This document shows positions 35,592 to 44,347 of a DNA stretch of 64,000 nt, piece after piece. The stretch is from assembly GCA_008501735.1 (NCBI GenBank), contig QQUF01000032.1:1-64000 (forward strand). The letters run 5' to 3'. This DNA is from Calditrichota bacterium. Its GTDB lineage: Bacteria > CLD3. The notes beneath the pieces are model-generated. The model saw nothing but the letters and a program-made list of their open reading frames with translations, did no database searches and was not told where the DNA came from. Every line of letters begins with the position of its first letter. Within the stretch, counting starts at the first letter, position 1. The position numbers and the translations under genes were made by a program.

Positions 35592-38453
35592 TTACTTTAA
35601 TAAAACCATTTTTTGCATTTTGCCGATTTGCGTGTCTGTTTCAATTCTGTAAAAATAAATTCCGCTTGAAACTTGTTTACCAAAGTCATTAGTTCCATTC
35701 CAAATAACAGAGCCTTTTGAATTTACCAACTGAAATTCTTTCACTTTTTGTCCAAGAACATTAAAAATTAGCAACTTGCCAAATTCGTAATTCGTAATTC
35801 GTAATTCGTAATTTATCGTAGTCGTTGGGTTGAATGGGTTTGGGAAATTTTGACTTAAAATAAAAGTTTCAGGAAGTGCTTCCGATTCTTCGACAAGTCC
35901 AAAAATCCCCACTGAATTAGCTTGAGTGATAACTTTTCCATTTTCTGCTCGGTAATTTAATTTTAACCAAATTCCATTTCGGAAAATTGCAGGAACAAAG
36001 TTTGGCTTTTGCTCAAACATAATCTCTAAGTCATTGACTTCTTTTGTTGTGGAAACTTCAAAACCTTTTGTGTTTCCAATTTCTCGTTCAAACAAAAATG
36101 CTTTTGTGTTCTTCTCGGCTTCAAAATTTGCACTAAAAGTTTTTGCTTGGTTTGAAACGCTCAAGTTCCCTTTTGACAAAGCGATGTTGTAATTGAATTG
36201 AACTGAATCTTGGAATTGTGTCGGAGTTGTTGAGTAGAGTTCTGTTGCACTTGCTGTTAGTGTGTAAAATCCAGAGGTTGCAAAATTTACGCTTCCAACG
36301 TAAGAATTGAGGCTTAATTTATTCCCATTTTCAAAAACGATAGGGAAATTTTGATTTTCAGTTTTCAAAGTTCCACTTAGTTCAGAAATTGGATTGTCAG
36401 CATAGGCAATTATTTTTAATCCTGTTTGGTCGAATGGATCTAAAAAAGCATTTACGTTAAAGGCAGTTACAAGGTGTTCGCCGAAAATTTCTGCTGAAAC
36501 AGAAAAAACCAAATCTCCTTCAAGAGCTTCACCATCAACTTGAAAATTCTGAATTGGTTGTAATTGTGAATTTGGAATTGCAACCCAACTTTTTCCCTCA
36601 AGTGGTAAAGTTCTGTCAACAGCAAAAGACATTGTATTAGTAACTTGAGACTCAAAAACTGCAAAAAATGGATTGTCAGTTGTAAGGTTCAAAGCTGTTA
36701 AATCGAAAGTGTTAAGACCACTTCCAAGATTCACAGAAACAGATTTAAAAGAACTTCCAACTACAAAATCTCCACTTTGTGTTGGAATTGCATTGTAAAA
36801 TTTAAGTGTAACATTCGAAGCACTTCCACCCAGAGCCGTTATTTTTTTTATTTGAATTGGGTAAGTCGGGTAGTCAACAATAATTCCAGCTTTTGTCATT
36901 CCTGCAATCGAAGAACCTTCCGAAGTTCCGTCAGAGGAAGTGAAAACTAAGTTTGTTGAACCGCCACTTCCGTTAGCGGAGTAAGTAAAATTCCCATCTG
37001 AAAAGTTTGTGTTTGTAACTACAATTTTTGTAATGTCGTTCCCATTTTGGTTGTGGAAGGAAGAAGCGTCATAATCGAAATTCCCGTTTGAAGTTGGGAT
37101 TTCAACGACTTGCAAATTTGCTCCTGTATGAATTGCAAAAGCACGTGAGCCATTTTCCCCGTTAAAAATAACGTTCAAATTTTCACCTCCGAGGAATTCA
37201 AAACTTTTAGAAGCAAGTGAAGAAAATTGTGAGGTTTTATCAGAAACTGGTAACCTGTCGTGAGAAGCAAAAGAAACCGAAGAACTTACACTCATTTTGG
37301 CATCAGAAACGTCAAGTTTGTAACCAAGTGAATTTGAACTTTGTCCAATTGCATTTGCCAGACCGAAAAAATTTACTAAATCTGCTAAATCTCCAATTTG
37401 TTTTGTGCCTCTCGAAAAGTTGTTGTTTTTGACCAAATTGTCAAGGGCAGTGATTCCCGAATCTTGAGAAGTTGTTACTTCGATGAATTTTGTTCTGTTG
37501 TCGTAACCAATTGTTTCGTAAAGGTAAACACCAAACAAAAGAACTTTTTCGTAATCAGCAAAATCGTCAAGGTCAAGTCTAAATCTTGTGAGGTTAATGT
37601 CATTATTATTTTGAAATTTTGTAACAGTCCTTACAGGATAACCACAAATGTAATTACTCAATTCAGAAAAAGATTCATTAAGCCAAAGAGCTTGATTTTT
37701 ATTTCCATTAAAATTCAAAAGGTGTTGGTATTCGTGAGCAGCAGTTCCAAGGAAAACATCAAGATTTGAACTTGTGAGTCCTGGGTCAGAATCAAGATAA
37801 AGAATATCAGCAAAATTTCCATTTTGTGAAACAAATTGGTCTGTTGGGGAAAAGTAACCTGCGACAAAACCGTTGTTCCCTGTTGAAGGGTCGAAGGAAT
37901 CGCGAATGTCGTAAATCAACAAAATCACTTTCCCGTTTCCATCAATGTCAGAAGGTGAACCGAAAAATCCTTCTGTGATTTCACGAATTCCTTGAGATGG
38001 AAATTCTGGAGTTGAATTCTCAAAAGCATTTTCAACGATATTTAATTCCGATTGTGAAATCGAGCCACTTTCTGCATTGTCCACATAAATCAAAAAATGG
38101 TCTGTTTCTGCTCTTAAAGTCGCAGTGATTGTCTCAACACCTGCGTTAGTGTTGAGAACGTTTTTAAAAACTTTAAAGTCCTTTTCCTCTAAGATTACAG
38201 AATTTTTTAAGTTTGCTTTTGAAATTGGGATTCGAGGGTTTGCCAAAGAAAAATGACTTGCATTTGGGTGTCCACAAATCGGAACAGGATTTTCTGCTTT
38301 TAGGAAGGTGAAAAAGAGTAGTAGAAAAAAAGTTGTAAGAATGGATTCCTGCCTTCTCAAGAATGACAAGCAATTTTTTCTTTCTTTTTCTTTGAGTGTC
38401 TTTAGTGTGTTTCGTGGGCTAAAAAAATAACTTCTAAGTTTCAACGTTTTCAT
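35592..38453 (-). CDS. T9SS-exported metallopeptidase (M30-like)
   Basis: 953 residues from ATG 38453, which has gagag upstream and overlaps the ftsW end; the frame opens 14 codons earlier. The zinc motif HEYQH (in TAAHEYQHLL) with a downstream Glu in NESFSE gives a gluzincin-type HExxH site, most like hyicolysin-type M30 peptidases. The signal region (TTFFLLLFFTFLKA) comes late, at about residues 54-68, because residues about 38-48 derive from an inserted repeat. The C-terminal domain is T9SS (NFPNPFNPTTTINY ... SGIYFYRIE). Secreted protease role inferred from motifs. Confidence 0.82.
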   Translation of the reverse strand: MKTLKLRSYFFSPRNTLKTLKEKERKNCLSFLRRQESILTTFFLLLFFTFLKAENPVPICGHPNASHFSLANPRIPISKANLKNSVILEEKDFKVFKNVLNTNAGVETITATLRAETDHFLIYVDNAESGSISQSELNIVENAFENSTPEFPSQGIREITEGFFGSPSDIDGNGKVILLIYDIRDSFDPSTGNNGFVAGYFSPTDQFVSQNGNFADILYLDSDPGLTSSNLDVFLGTAAHEYQHLLNFNGNKNQALWLNESFSELSNYICGYPVRTVTKFQNNNDINLTRFRLDLDDFADYEKVLLFGVYLYETIGYDNRTKFIEVTTSQDSGITALDNLVKNNNFSRGTKQIGDLADLVNFFGLANAIGQSSNSLGYKLDVSDAKMSVSSSVSFASHDRLPVSDKTSQFSSLASKSFEFLGGENLNVIFNGENGSRAFAIHTGANLQVVEIPTSNGNFDYDASSFHNQNGNDITKIVVTNTNFSDGNFTYSANGSGGSTNLVFTSSDGTSEGSSIAGMTKAGIIVDYPTYPIQIKKITALGGSASNVTLKFYNAIPTQSGDFVVGSSFKSVSVNLGSGLNTFDLTALNLTTDNPFFAVFESQVTNTMSFAVDRTLPLEGKSWVAIPNSQLQPIQNFQVDGEALEGDLVFSVSAEIFGEHLVTAFNVNAFLDPFDQTGLKIIAYADNPISELSGTLKTENQNFPIVFENGNKLSLNSYVGSVNFATSGFYTLTASATELYSTTPTQFQDSVQFNYNIALSKGNLSVSNQAKTFSANFEAEKNTKAFLFEREIGNTKGFEVSTTKEVNDLEIMFEQKPNFVPAIFRNGIWLKLNYRAENGKVITQANSVGIFGLVEESEALPETFILSQNFPNPFNPTTTINYELRITNYEFGKLLIFNVLGQKVKEFQLVNSKGSVIWNGTNDFGKQVSSGIYFYRIETDTQIGKMQKMVLLK
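35784..35811. repeat. four perfect 7-bp tandem units inside a T9SS sorting domain
   Basis: ttcgtaa repeated four times (aattacg-type on the coding strand), encoding NYELRITNYEFGK. It corresponds in position and sequence to the repeat at 29807-29834 in another T9SS gene. Confidence 0.9.
38337..38367. repeat. TCATTC..GGAATCC-type dispersed repeat within the metallopeptidase 5' end
   Basis: On the coding strand it reads gtcattcttgagaaggcagg followed by aatccattctt and is translated SFLRRQESIL. This resembles a palindromic element found in many copies across unrelated bacterial genomes, recognised from memory. It separates the start codon from the signal peptide. Confidence 0.6.
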
Positions 38454-39588
38454 TTTCAAACTCTCTTTCTGTAAGATTTTGCAATTCGAGTGCATTTCCT
38501 TGCCTTGAAATATTTAGTAGAATTCCGACTGACCACAGAGTTAAAACTACTGAAGTTCCACCGTAACTAATAAAAGGTAAAGGAAGTCCTGTCGTTGGTA
38601 CAAGTCCTGTAACGACCGAAATATTCAAAAAAGCATAAATTACAACAGCAACTGTAATTCCTGCTGCTAAGAACTGACCAAAACTGTCAGGGCTTCTTTT
38701 TGCGGTTCTCAAACCTCGTGCAAGGAAAATTAGAAATAATAAAATAACTAAAAATTCACCAATTAAACCAAGTTCCTCTCCAAGAATTGCAAAAATAAAA
38801 TCTGTGTATTGCTCAGGAAGAAACATTAATTTTTGTTTTGACTCACCGATTCCGACTCCTGAGATTCCACCACTTCCAAGTCCGATGTAAGCCTGTTTCA
38901 TTTGGTAACTCATATTTTCAAAGTCGCTTGCGATGAAATTCATTACTCTTTGTTTTCGGTAAGCACTTGTAAAAACTGCTGCAATTCCTGTTGGAATTAC
39001 AACTGCTGCAAGTGCTAAAAAATGAGTGATTTTGGCTCCACCCATATAAAGCATTGTGAAAATTATTAGCCCGATTACTGCTGCCGTTGAAAAATCAGGT
39101 TGTAAAAAGATTAGGAATGCAAAAAGTCCGACAACTCCCAGAGCTGTTCCAAAGCCTTTTTTAATGTCTCTTACTAAAGCTCCTTTTCGGGAAAGAAAAT
39201 CGGCGAAGTAAATTACCAAAACAAATTTTGCGAGTTCAGAAGGCATAAAAGAAAAGCCAAAAATGCTAAACCAACGCGAAGCACCTTTGATTTTTAAACC
39301 AACAAAAGGAACTAAGATTAAAAGGATTAAACTGAAAATTAGGAGCAGGACGACGTAGTCTTGATATTTTTTGTAGTCAATTCTCGCAATGATTAACATT
39401 CCGACAATCCCGAGGACAATTCTCAAAAAATGTTTTGTAAGGAATGCGTGGCTTGAACCGAATTTCTCAAAAGCAACAGCACTACTTGCACTAAAAATCA
39501 TAATTACGCCAATTCCAGAAAGTGCTAAAACTGTCGCAATTAGCATATTGTCCATTCTACCAACAGGACTTTTGATTAAATCATCCAT
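38434..39588 (-). CDS. ftsW: lipid II polymerase/flippase-family cell-division protein FtsW
   Basis: 384 residues, about ten membrane segments, SEDS family. PTTGLPLPFISYGGTSV is the diagnostic loop; GLGSGGISGVGIGESKQK and FLPEQYTDFIFAILGEE are also typical. Its place directly after murD favours FtsW (septal glycosyltransferase) over RodA. It overlaps murD by 8 bp at its start and the metallopeptidase gene at its end. Confidence 0.92.
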   Translation of the reverse strand: MDDLIKSPVGRMDNMLIATVLALSGIGVIMIFSASSAVAFEKFGSSHAFLTKHFLRIVLGIVGMLIIARIDYKKYQDYVVLLLIFSLILLILVPFVGLKIKGASRWFSIFGFSFMPSELAKFVLVIYFADFLSRKGALVRDIKKGFGTALGVVGLFAFLIFLQPDFSTAAVIGLIIFTMLYMGGAKITHFLALAAVVIPTGIAAVFTSAYRKQRVMNFIASDFENMSYQMKQAYIGLGSGGISGVGIGESKQKLMFLPEQYTDFIFAILGEELGLIGEFLVILLFLIFLARGLRTAKRSPDSFGQFLAAGITVAVVIYAFLNISVVTGLVPTTGLPLPFISYGGTSVVLTLWSVGILLNISRQGNALELQNLTEREFENENVET

Positions 39589-40957
39589 TTTTTCCGAATT
39601 CTTTTACAAGCAATTGAACTTCGTTTTTGAAATCTTTTCCACGCATCTCAAAATTTTCATACATATCGAAACTAGAACAAGCTGGTGAGAGCAAAACAAT
39701 TTCATCTTCACTCGCTAACTCAAATGCTTTTCTGACAGCTTCGTGCATAGTTTCAACTTTTAAAACTTCGCCTTTTACGTAGCTTCCCAAATCTTTCTTG
39801 AGTTTATTAGCGGTTTCACCAAGTAGAATTAAATTTTTTACACGTTTGTTAACGACTTCCTTGAGTCGTTCAAAGTCAACGCCTTTGTCTTTTCCGCCTG
39901 CAATCAAGGTTAAAGGTTTGTCGAAACTTCCCAAAGCCCACCAAACCGAATCAACATTTGTGGCTTTTGAGTCGTTAATAAATTCGATTCCGTTGATTGT
40001 TGCAACACCTTCAAGTCTGTGTTCAACTCCTTTAAATTCTTTTAGTCCTTCAACTATTTTTTCTTCAGGAATTTCAAAAATTTTTGCGACACTAATCGCT
40101 GCTAAAGCATTTAGCAAATTGTGTTCGCCTTTGATTCCGATTTCGTTTTTGTTGCAGAAAAGTCTTTTTTGATTGTCAGTACTGATTGCAACGTTGTCCT
40201 CAACAACCATCAAACCATCAACGAGATTTTGCCTTGAAGAAAATGGAACTTTTTTTGCAACGGTTTCCAAAGCAGCTTGTGCGACAATTGAGTCGTCAAA
40301 ATTGTAAATGAAAAAGTCGTCTTCGTCCAAATTTTTGAAAATCTGTTTTTTAGCTTTTACGTAATCGATAAAACTTGCGTAACGATCTAAGTGGTCAGGA
40401 GTCAAATTTAAAAGCATTGCGACTTTTGGTTTAAACTTAGCAATTCTTTCAAGTTGGAAAGAGCTTACTTCGATTATTGCAACACCTTTACGGCGGACTT
40501 TGTGAACAACTTCTGAAAATGCCAAACCGATGTTGCCTGCGACAACACAAGGGATTTCCGCTTTTTCGAAGATTTTACCAAGCATTGAAGTTGTAGTTGT
40601 TTTTCCGTTTGAACCTGTAATTGCGACAATTGGTGCTTCACAAAATTGAGAAGCAATTTCAATTTCACTGTAAAGAGGAATTCCCTTTTTTAAGGCTTTT
40701 TGTAGGATTTGAATTTTGTCTGGAATCCCTGGACTAACAACGATAAAATCCGATTCAAGAACTTTGTCAGTGTGTCCACCAAACTCGTAATTTATTCCTT
40801 CAATTTCAAAAACTCTTTTTTCGCCTTCGAAATTTTTATCAGATTGTAACTCGCTGACAAGCACTTCTGCATTAGCATTTCTTAGCAATTTTGCAACAGC
40901 GATTCCGCTTCTTGCACAACCGAGAACAGTAATTTTTTTATCTGTAAAATCTTGCAT
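39581..40957 (-). CDS. murD: UDP-N-acetylmuramoylalanine-D-glutamate ligase
   Basis: 458 residues. Adds D-glutamate to UDP-MurNAc-Ala. N-terminal Rossmann domain (VLGCARSGIAVAKLL), ATP loop ITGSNGKTTTTSM at about 112-124, VSSFQLE, LNLTPDHLDRY and NDSKATN are present. 18 bp after mraY; same operon as ftsW. Confidence 0.95.
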   Translation of the reverse strand: MQDFTDKKITVLGCARSGIAVAKLLRNANAEVLVSELQSDKNFEGEKRVFEIEGINYEFGGHTDKVLESDFIVVSPGIPDKIQILQKALKKGIPLYSEIEIASQFCEAPIVAITGSNGKTTTTSMLGKIFEKAEIPCVVAGNIGLAFSEVVHKVRRKGVAIIEVSSFQLERIAKFKPKVAMLLNLTPDHLDRYASFIDYVKAKKQIFKNLDEDDFFIYNFDDSIVAQAALETVAKKVPFSSRQNLVDGLMVVEDNVAISTDNQKRLFCNKNEIGIKGEHNLLNALAAISVAKIFEIPEEKIVEGLKEFKGVEHRLEGVATINGIEFINDSKATNVDSVWWALGSFDKPLTLIAGGKDKGVDFERLKEVVNKRVKNLILLGETANKLKKDLGSYVKGEVLKVETMHEAVRKAFELASEDEIVLLSPACSSFDMYENFEMRGKDFKNEVQLLVKEFGKNG

Positions 40958-40975
40958 TTATTCCTCTAAAATTTT

Positions 40976-42079
40976 TTATCGAATTTTGAAAGTTGAGAGA
41001 GTGAGAAGGGCAAAAAGAACTCCAATAATCCAAAAACGAATTACAATTTTTGCTTCGTGCCAACCTTCTTTTTCAAAGTGATGATGAATTGGAGCCATTT
41101 TGAAAACTCTTCGACCTTCGCCGTATTTTTTCTTTGTGTATTTGAAGTATCTTCTTTGGATAATGACTGAAAGTGTTTCGCCAACAAAAACTCCACCGAG
41201 AATTAAAAGGTAAAGTTCTTTTTTGAGCAAAACTGCGAGAATTCCTAAAGCTCCTCCAAGAGCAAGTGAACCTGTGTCGCCCATAAAAATTTGTGCTGGA
41301 TGAGTGTTGTACCAAAGGAATCCCAAACTTGCACCAACAATTGCTGCACAGAAAACTGTGAGTTCGCCAGAACCTGGAATGAAATTAATATTCAAGTATT
41401 GGCTAAAGTTTATGTGTCCTGAAACGTAAGCGATTCCTGCAAAAGTTAGGAAACAAATTCCCGAAAGTCCGATTGCAAGTCCGTCAAGTCCGTCTGAAAG
41501 GTTCACTGCATTAGTAGTTCCTGCAACAACAAAAACGACAAATGGAATGTAAAAATAACCGATGTCAATTGTATAACTTTTTGCGAACGGAATAGCGATT
41601 GTCGTTGCTTCGGAAGGAAGTGCAGGAAAAAAATAAAGAAAGCAGCCGACTAAAATTCCGATAGAAATTTGACCAAAAAGTTTGGTTTTTTCTTGTAGTC
41701 CACTTTTATCTTTTTTTACAACTTTAATGTAATCGTCAGCTAAACCAATAACTCCCATCCAAATTGTCCCAAATAAAATCATTAAGACAAAACCATTCCG
41801 GAGGTTTCCCCACAAAAGCATTGGGACGACAACAGAAATTAGGACTATTATTCCTCCCATTGTGGGAGTTCCTGCTTTTACAAAATGAGTTTCAGGTCCA
41901 TCTTTTCTGATTTCCTCTTTAATTTGATTTTTGCCGAGAGCTTTTATTACAAGAGGTCCAACAATGAAACTTACGAGTAAAGCAGTAATTGCTGCAAAAG
42001 CTGAACGAAAAGTGATGTAACGGACAACGTTAAAACCAGAATCAATTGTGAGTAAAAAATCTAGAAATTCGTAAAACAT
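40976..42079 (-). CDS. mraY: phospho-N-acetylmuramoyl-pentapeptide transferase
   Basis: 367 residues, about ten membrane segments. Makes lipid I. KAGTPTMGG near the N-terminus, DDYIKV, NAVNLSDGLDGLA and FMGDTGSLALGG (catalytic Asp) and APIHHHFEKEGWHE are present. First gene of the mraY-murD-ftsW set, with no murE/murF upstream in the window. Confidence 0.95.
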   Translation of the reverse strand: MFYEFLDFLLTIDSGFNVVRYITFRSAFAAITALLVSFIVGPLVIKALGKNQIKEEIRKDGPETHFVKAGTPTMGGIIVLISVVVPMLLWGNLRNGFVLMILFGTIWMGVIGLADDYIKVVKKDKSGLQEKTKLFGQISIGILVGCFLYFFPALPSEATTIAIPFAKSYTIDIGYFYIPFVVFVVAGTTNAVNLSDGLDGLAIGLSGICFLTFAGIAYVSGHINFSQYLNINFIPGSGELTVFCAAIVGASLGFLWYNTHPAQIFMGDTGSLALGGALGILAVLLKKELYLLILGGVFVGETLSVIIQRRYFKYTKKKYGEGRRVFKMAPIHHHFEKEGWHEAKIVIRFWIIGVLFALLTLSTFKIR

Positions 42080-42219
42080 AGGTGATTATTTTTTATAGAA
42101 TTTTGTGGAAAAATTGAATGAAAAAGTTAAGAATAAATTTTCCTTGTTGCTAAGCATTTTTATTTTTTAATTAGGCGAGTTAAAAATTAATCAAAACTCA
42201 AAACTTTCGTGGAGAAAAA

Positions 42220-42696
42220 ATGAAACTCACCATTCTAATTGCACTGCTTTTGACAGTTAATTTGGCTTTGGGACAAGCCAAAGACTACAAACTTAATGGA
42301 GAAGTTAGAAAAGTCTTTCGTGAAGAAATGTCAAAAATTGATAGCACTTTTCAAGAAATGAATCATCACCTTGTGCGAGGAAATCTGATTTCTTACAGAA
42401 ATTGTGTGAGAAAAATTAAAGAAGGATTTGTTTTAAAATCTAAATTAACAATTGAACAGCACAAAGAAATTGATTCAAAACTTTCCAAACGTTACAAAAG
42501 TTATGCTTCAAAATTTGAAAGACACTTGAGAAAACTCTCTTCTGCTGCGAAAAAACGAGATTTGGAATTAATTAATTTTTATCACGGTAAAGTTCTTGAA
42601 GACTGCACAAGTTGTCATAAAAATGTAGTTTCAGAGAAGTTTCCGAATTTTAAAAGTAAAAAGAAAAGCACTTCTAAGAAAAAAGGTCAAAAATGA
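42220..42696 (+). CDS. cytochrome c-type protein with C-terminal CxxCH (cytochrome c'-like)
   Basis: 158 residues. Signal peptide to about residue 19 (ending LALGQA) predicts export. The body is helical and very Lys-rich. A single heme motif CTSCH at residues 129-133 lies near the C-terminus, the layout of four-helix cytochrome c'-like proteins. The Lys/Ser-rich tail is about 25 residues. It overlaps the next (selenoprotein) gene by 4 bp (ATGA), so a shared redox role is possible. Class is by layout only. Confidence 0.72.
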   Translation: MKLTILIALLLTVNLALGQAKDYKLNGEVRKVFREEMSKIDSTFQEMNHHLVRGNLISYRNCVRKIKEGFVLKSKLTIEQHKEIDSKLSKRYKSYASKFERHLRKLSSAAKKRDLELINFYHGKVLEDCTSCHKNVVSEKFPNFKSKKKSTSKKKGQK

Positions 42697-42914
42697 AAAA
42701 CATCTCAATTGAATACTGTGTAGTTTGAAATTACGAACCACGTGCGGTCAGTTTGGCAGCAGAAGTTAAAGAGAATTTTGGAGTTGAAGTGAAAATGATT
42801 CCTTCAAGCGGTGGAGTCTTTGAAGTCGTTGTTGATGGCGATTTAATCTTCTCAAAAAAAGAACTCAAACGACACGCCGAAGAAGGCGAAATTCTTGGAA
42901 TCTTAAAAAAGTAA
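42693..42914 (+). CDS. SelW/Rdx-family selenoprotein with in-frame UGA (selenocysteine)
   Basis: 73 residues if UGA at 42726-42728 is read as selenocysteine. The N-terminus reads ISIEYCVVU then NYEPRA, the Rdx-family CxxC redox motif with Sec in place of the second Cys (C9-V-V-U12). Downstream are SLAAEVKENFG, IPSSGGVFEVVVDG and LIFSKKELKRHAEEGEI, the conserved 'GG-FEV' and 'FSKK' blocks of SelW/SelT-like thioredoxin-fold proteins. Homology is continuous across the UGA, and UGA is a normal stop elsewhere. A short hairpin (acc/ggt around 42738-42750) follows the UGA as a possible SECIS core, unproven. Overlaps the cytochrome gene stop (ATGA). Confidence 0.88.
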
Positions 42915-42933
42915 GTGTGAATTGATTTTATTT

Positions 42934-42967
42934 TATGTCGATACGCAATGCATTGCGTATCGACATA
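42934..42967. terminator. 34-bp perfect palindrome, bidirectional terminator
   Basis: 17-bp arms starting tatgtcgatacg meet at caatg|cattg. It lies between the convergent selenoprotein gene and trkA, with T-rich flanks on both sides. A terminator fits; the perfect symmetry would also allow cruciform formation or protein binding. Confidence 0.75.
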
Positions 42968-42979
42968 ATTTGTTTAGCT

Positions 42980-44332
42980 TTAAGCAAAAAATTGGTTCAC
43001 TTCTTTGATGGCTTTTGGTAAAGTAAAAACTACAACTCTGTCATAAGGGTGAATTTGTGTCGCACCAGTTGGAACAATAATTTCGTGTGAAGAATCCGAC
43101 TCAACAGAGCCAATAATCGCATCTTTTGGGAATTTGAGTTTATTAATTGTTTTTTTTGTAATTTTAGAATTTGGTTGTGCAATGAATTCAATTGCCTCAG
43201 TTTCGATTCCTTTCAAAGTTGCAACTGAAACTACTTCACCTTTCAAAATAAATTTCAAAATTGCATTTACAGTTGCCATTTTATTGCTTACCGTAACATC
43301 AACGCCAATTGTTGAGATGATTGGCAAGTAATCTGTTTTGTCAACTAATGCGATAGTTTTGGGAACTTTTAAGTGTTTTGCCAAAAGTGTCGAAATGATA
43401 TTCTTTTCTTGGTCATTACTCACTGCAAGAAAAACATCTGCGTCAGTAATTCCTTCGTTTGCCAAAAAATCCATATCAGTTGCATCGGCATTTAAAACTA
43501 AAGTTTTTCTAAGTTGTTCGGCAATCTTGAATGACTTCTCAGAATCGGGCTCAATAATTTTGATGTTCATTTCGGACTTCTTTTCGAGTTCTTTTGCTAC
43601 AAGTTTTCCTATTCTACCACCACCAAATATCATTACGTTTTCGATTCTCGTTTCAGTTTTGCCTGTTAATTTCAAAACTTCTGGAACAGATTCGGCTTTG
43701 GCAATTACAAAAACTTGGTCATTTGGCATAAAAACGTCTTCACTTCCTGGAGCAATTGTTCTTCCTTTGCGGTCAATTGCAACTGTACGAAAAGTTAGTG
43801 ACTCATAATCTTTTCCAACTTCACGTAAAGTTTTGTAAACTATTGGAGCATTTTGGTCAATCTTTACACCGAGAAGTTGAATTTGCCCGTCTGAAAATTC
43901 AATTACATCGTTTGCCGCAGACCTTTCGATTAAGCGGATAATTTCGTCGGCTGCTTCTTTCTCAGGGTGAATCATCAAGTCAATTCCGAGTTGGTCAGCA
44001 GTAAGAATTGCATTGTTTGCACTGTATTCGTAATTTCTTACTCTTGCAACTTTTTTGCCGTCGAAAAGTTTTGCAGCCATCATACAAGAGACAATGTTAA
44101 TTTCATCAATGCTTGAAACAGCAACCAAAAGGTCAGCTTTTTTGATTCCTGCCTCGACGAGTGTTTGAGCACTTGCTCCGTTACCTTCAATAACCATTAC
44201 GTCAAGGTTATTTTGAGCTCTTGAAACAGATTCGTGTTTTGACTCAATAATTGTGATTTCGTGGTCATCTTCTGAGAGTAATTTTGCCAAATGAAACCCA
44301 ACTTCACCACCGCCAATAATTACAATTTTCAT
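42980..44332 (-). CDS. trkA: Trk potassium uptake system NAD-binding protein TrkA
   Basis: 450 residues, two RCK halves, each a Rossmann NAD fold plus a TrkA_C domain: VIIGGGEVGFHLAKLL at 4-19 and MIFGGGRIGKLVAKEL at about 234. Cytoplasmic gating subunit of a Trk/Ktr K+ channel. The membrane partner TrkH is not next to it. 15 bp after the SNF2 helicase gene. Confidence 0.93.
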   Translation of the reverse strand: MKIVIIGGGEVGFHLAKLLSEDDHEITIIESKHESVSRAQNNLDVMVIEGNGASAQTLVEAGIKKADLLVAVSSIDEINIVSCMMAAKLFDGKKVARVRNYEYSANNAILTADQLGIDLMIHPEKEAADEIIRLIERSAANDVIEFSDGQIQLLGVKIDQNAPIVYKTLREVGKDYESLTFRTVAIDRKGRTIAPGSEDVFMPNDQVFVIAKAESVPEVLKLTGKTETRIENVMIFGGGRIGKLVAKELEKKSEMNIKIIEPDSEKSFKIAEQLRKTLVLNADATDMDFLANEGITDADVFLAVSNDQEKNIISTLLAKHLKVPKTIALVDKTDYLPIISTIGVDVTVSNKMATVNAILKFILKGEVVSVATLKGIETEAIEFIAQPNSKITKKTINKLKFPKDAIIGSVESDSSHEIIVPTGATQIHPYDRVVVFTLPKAIKEVNQFFA

Positions 44333-44347
44333 TTCCTATCCTAAAAG

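Noticed and set aside
42726-42728. UGA read as tryptophan or as a nonsense mutation
   Set aside because: Trp does not fit the CxxC redox position, UGA is used as stop in other intact genes, and the downstream part shows no decay.
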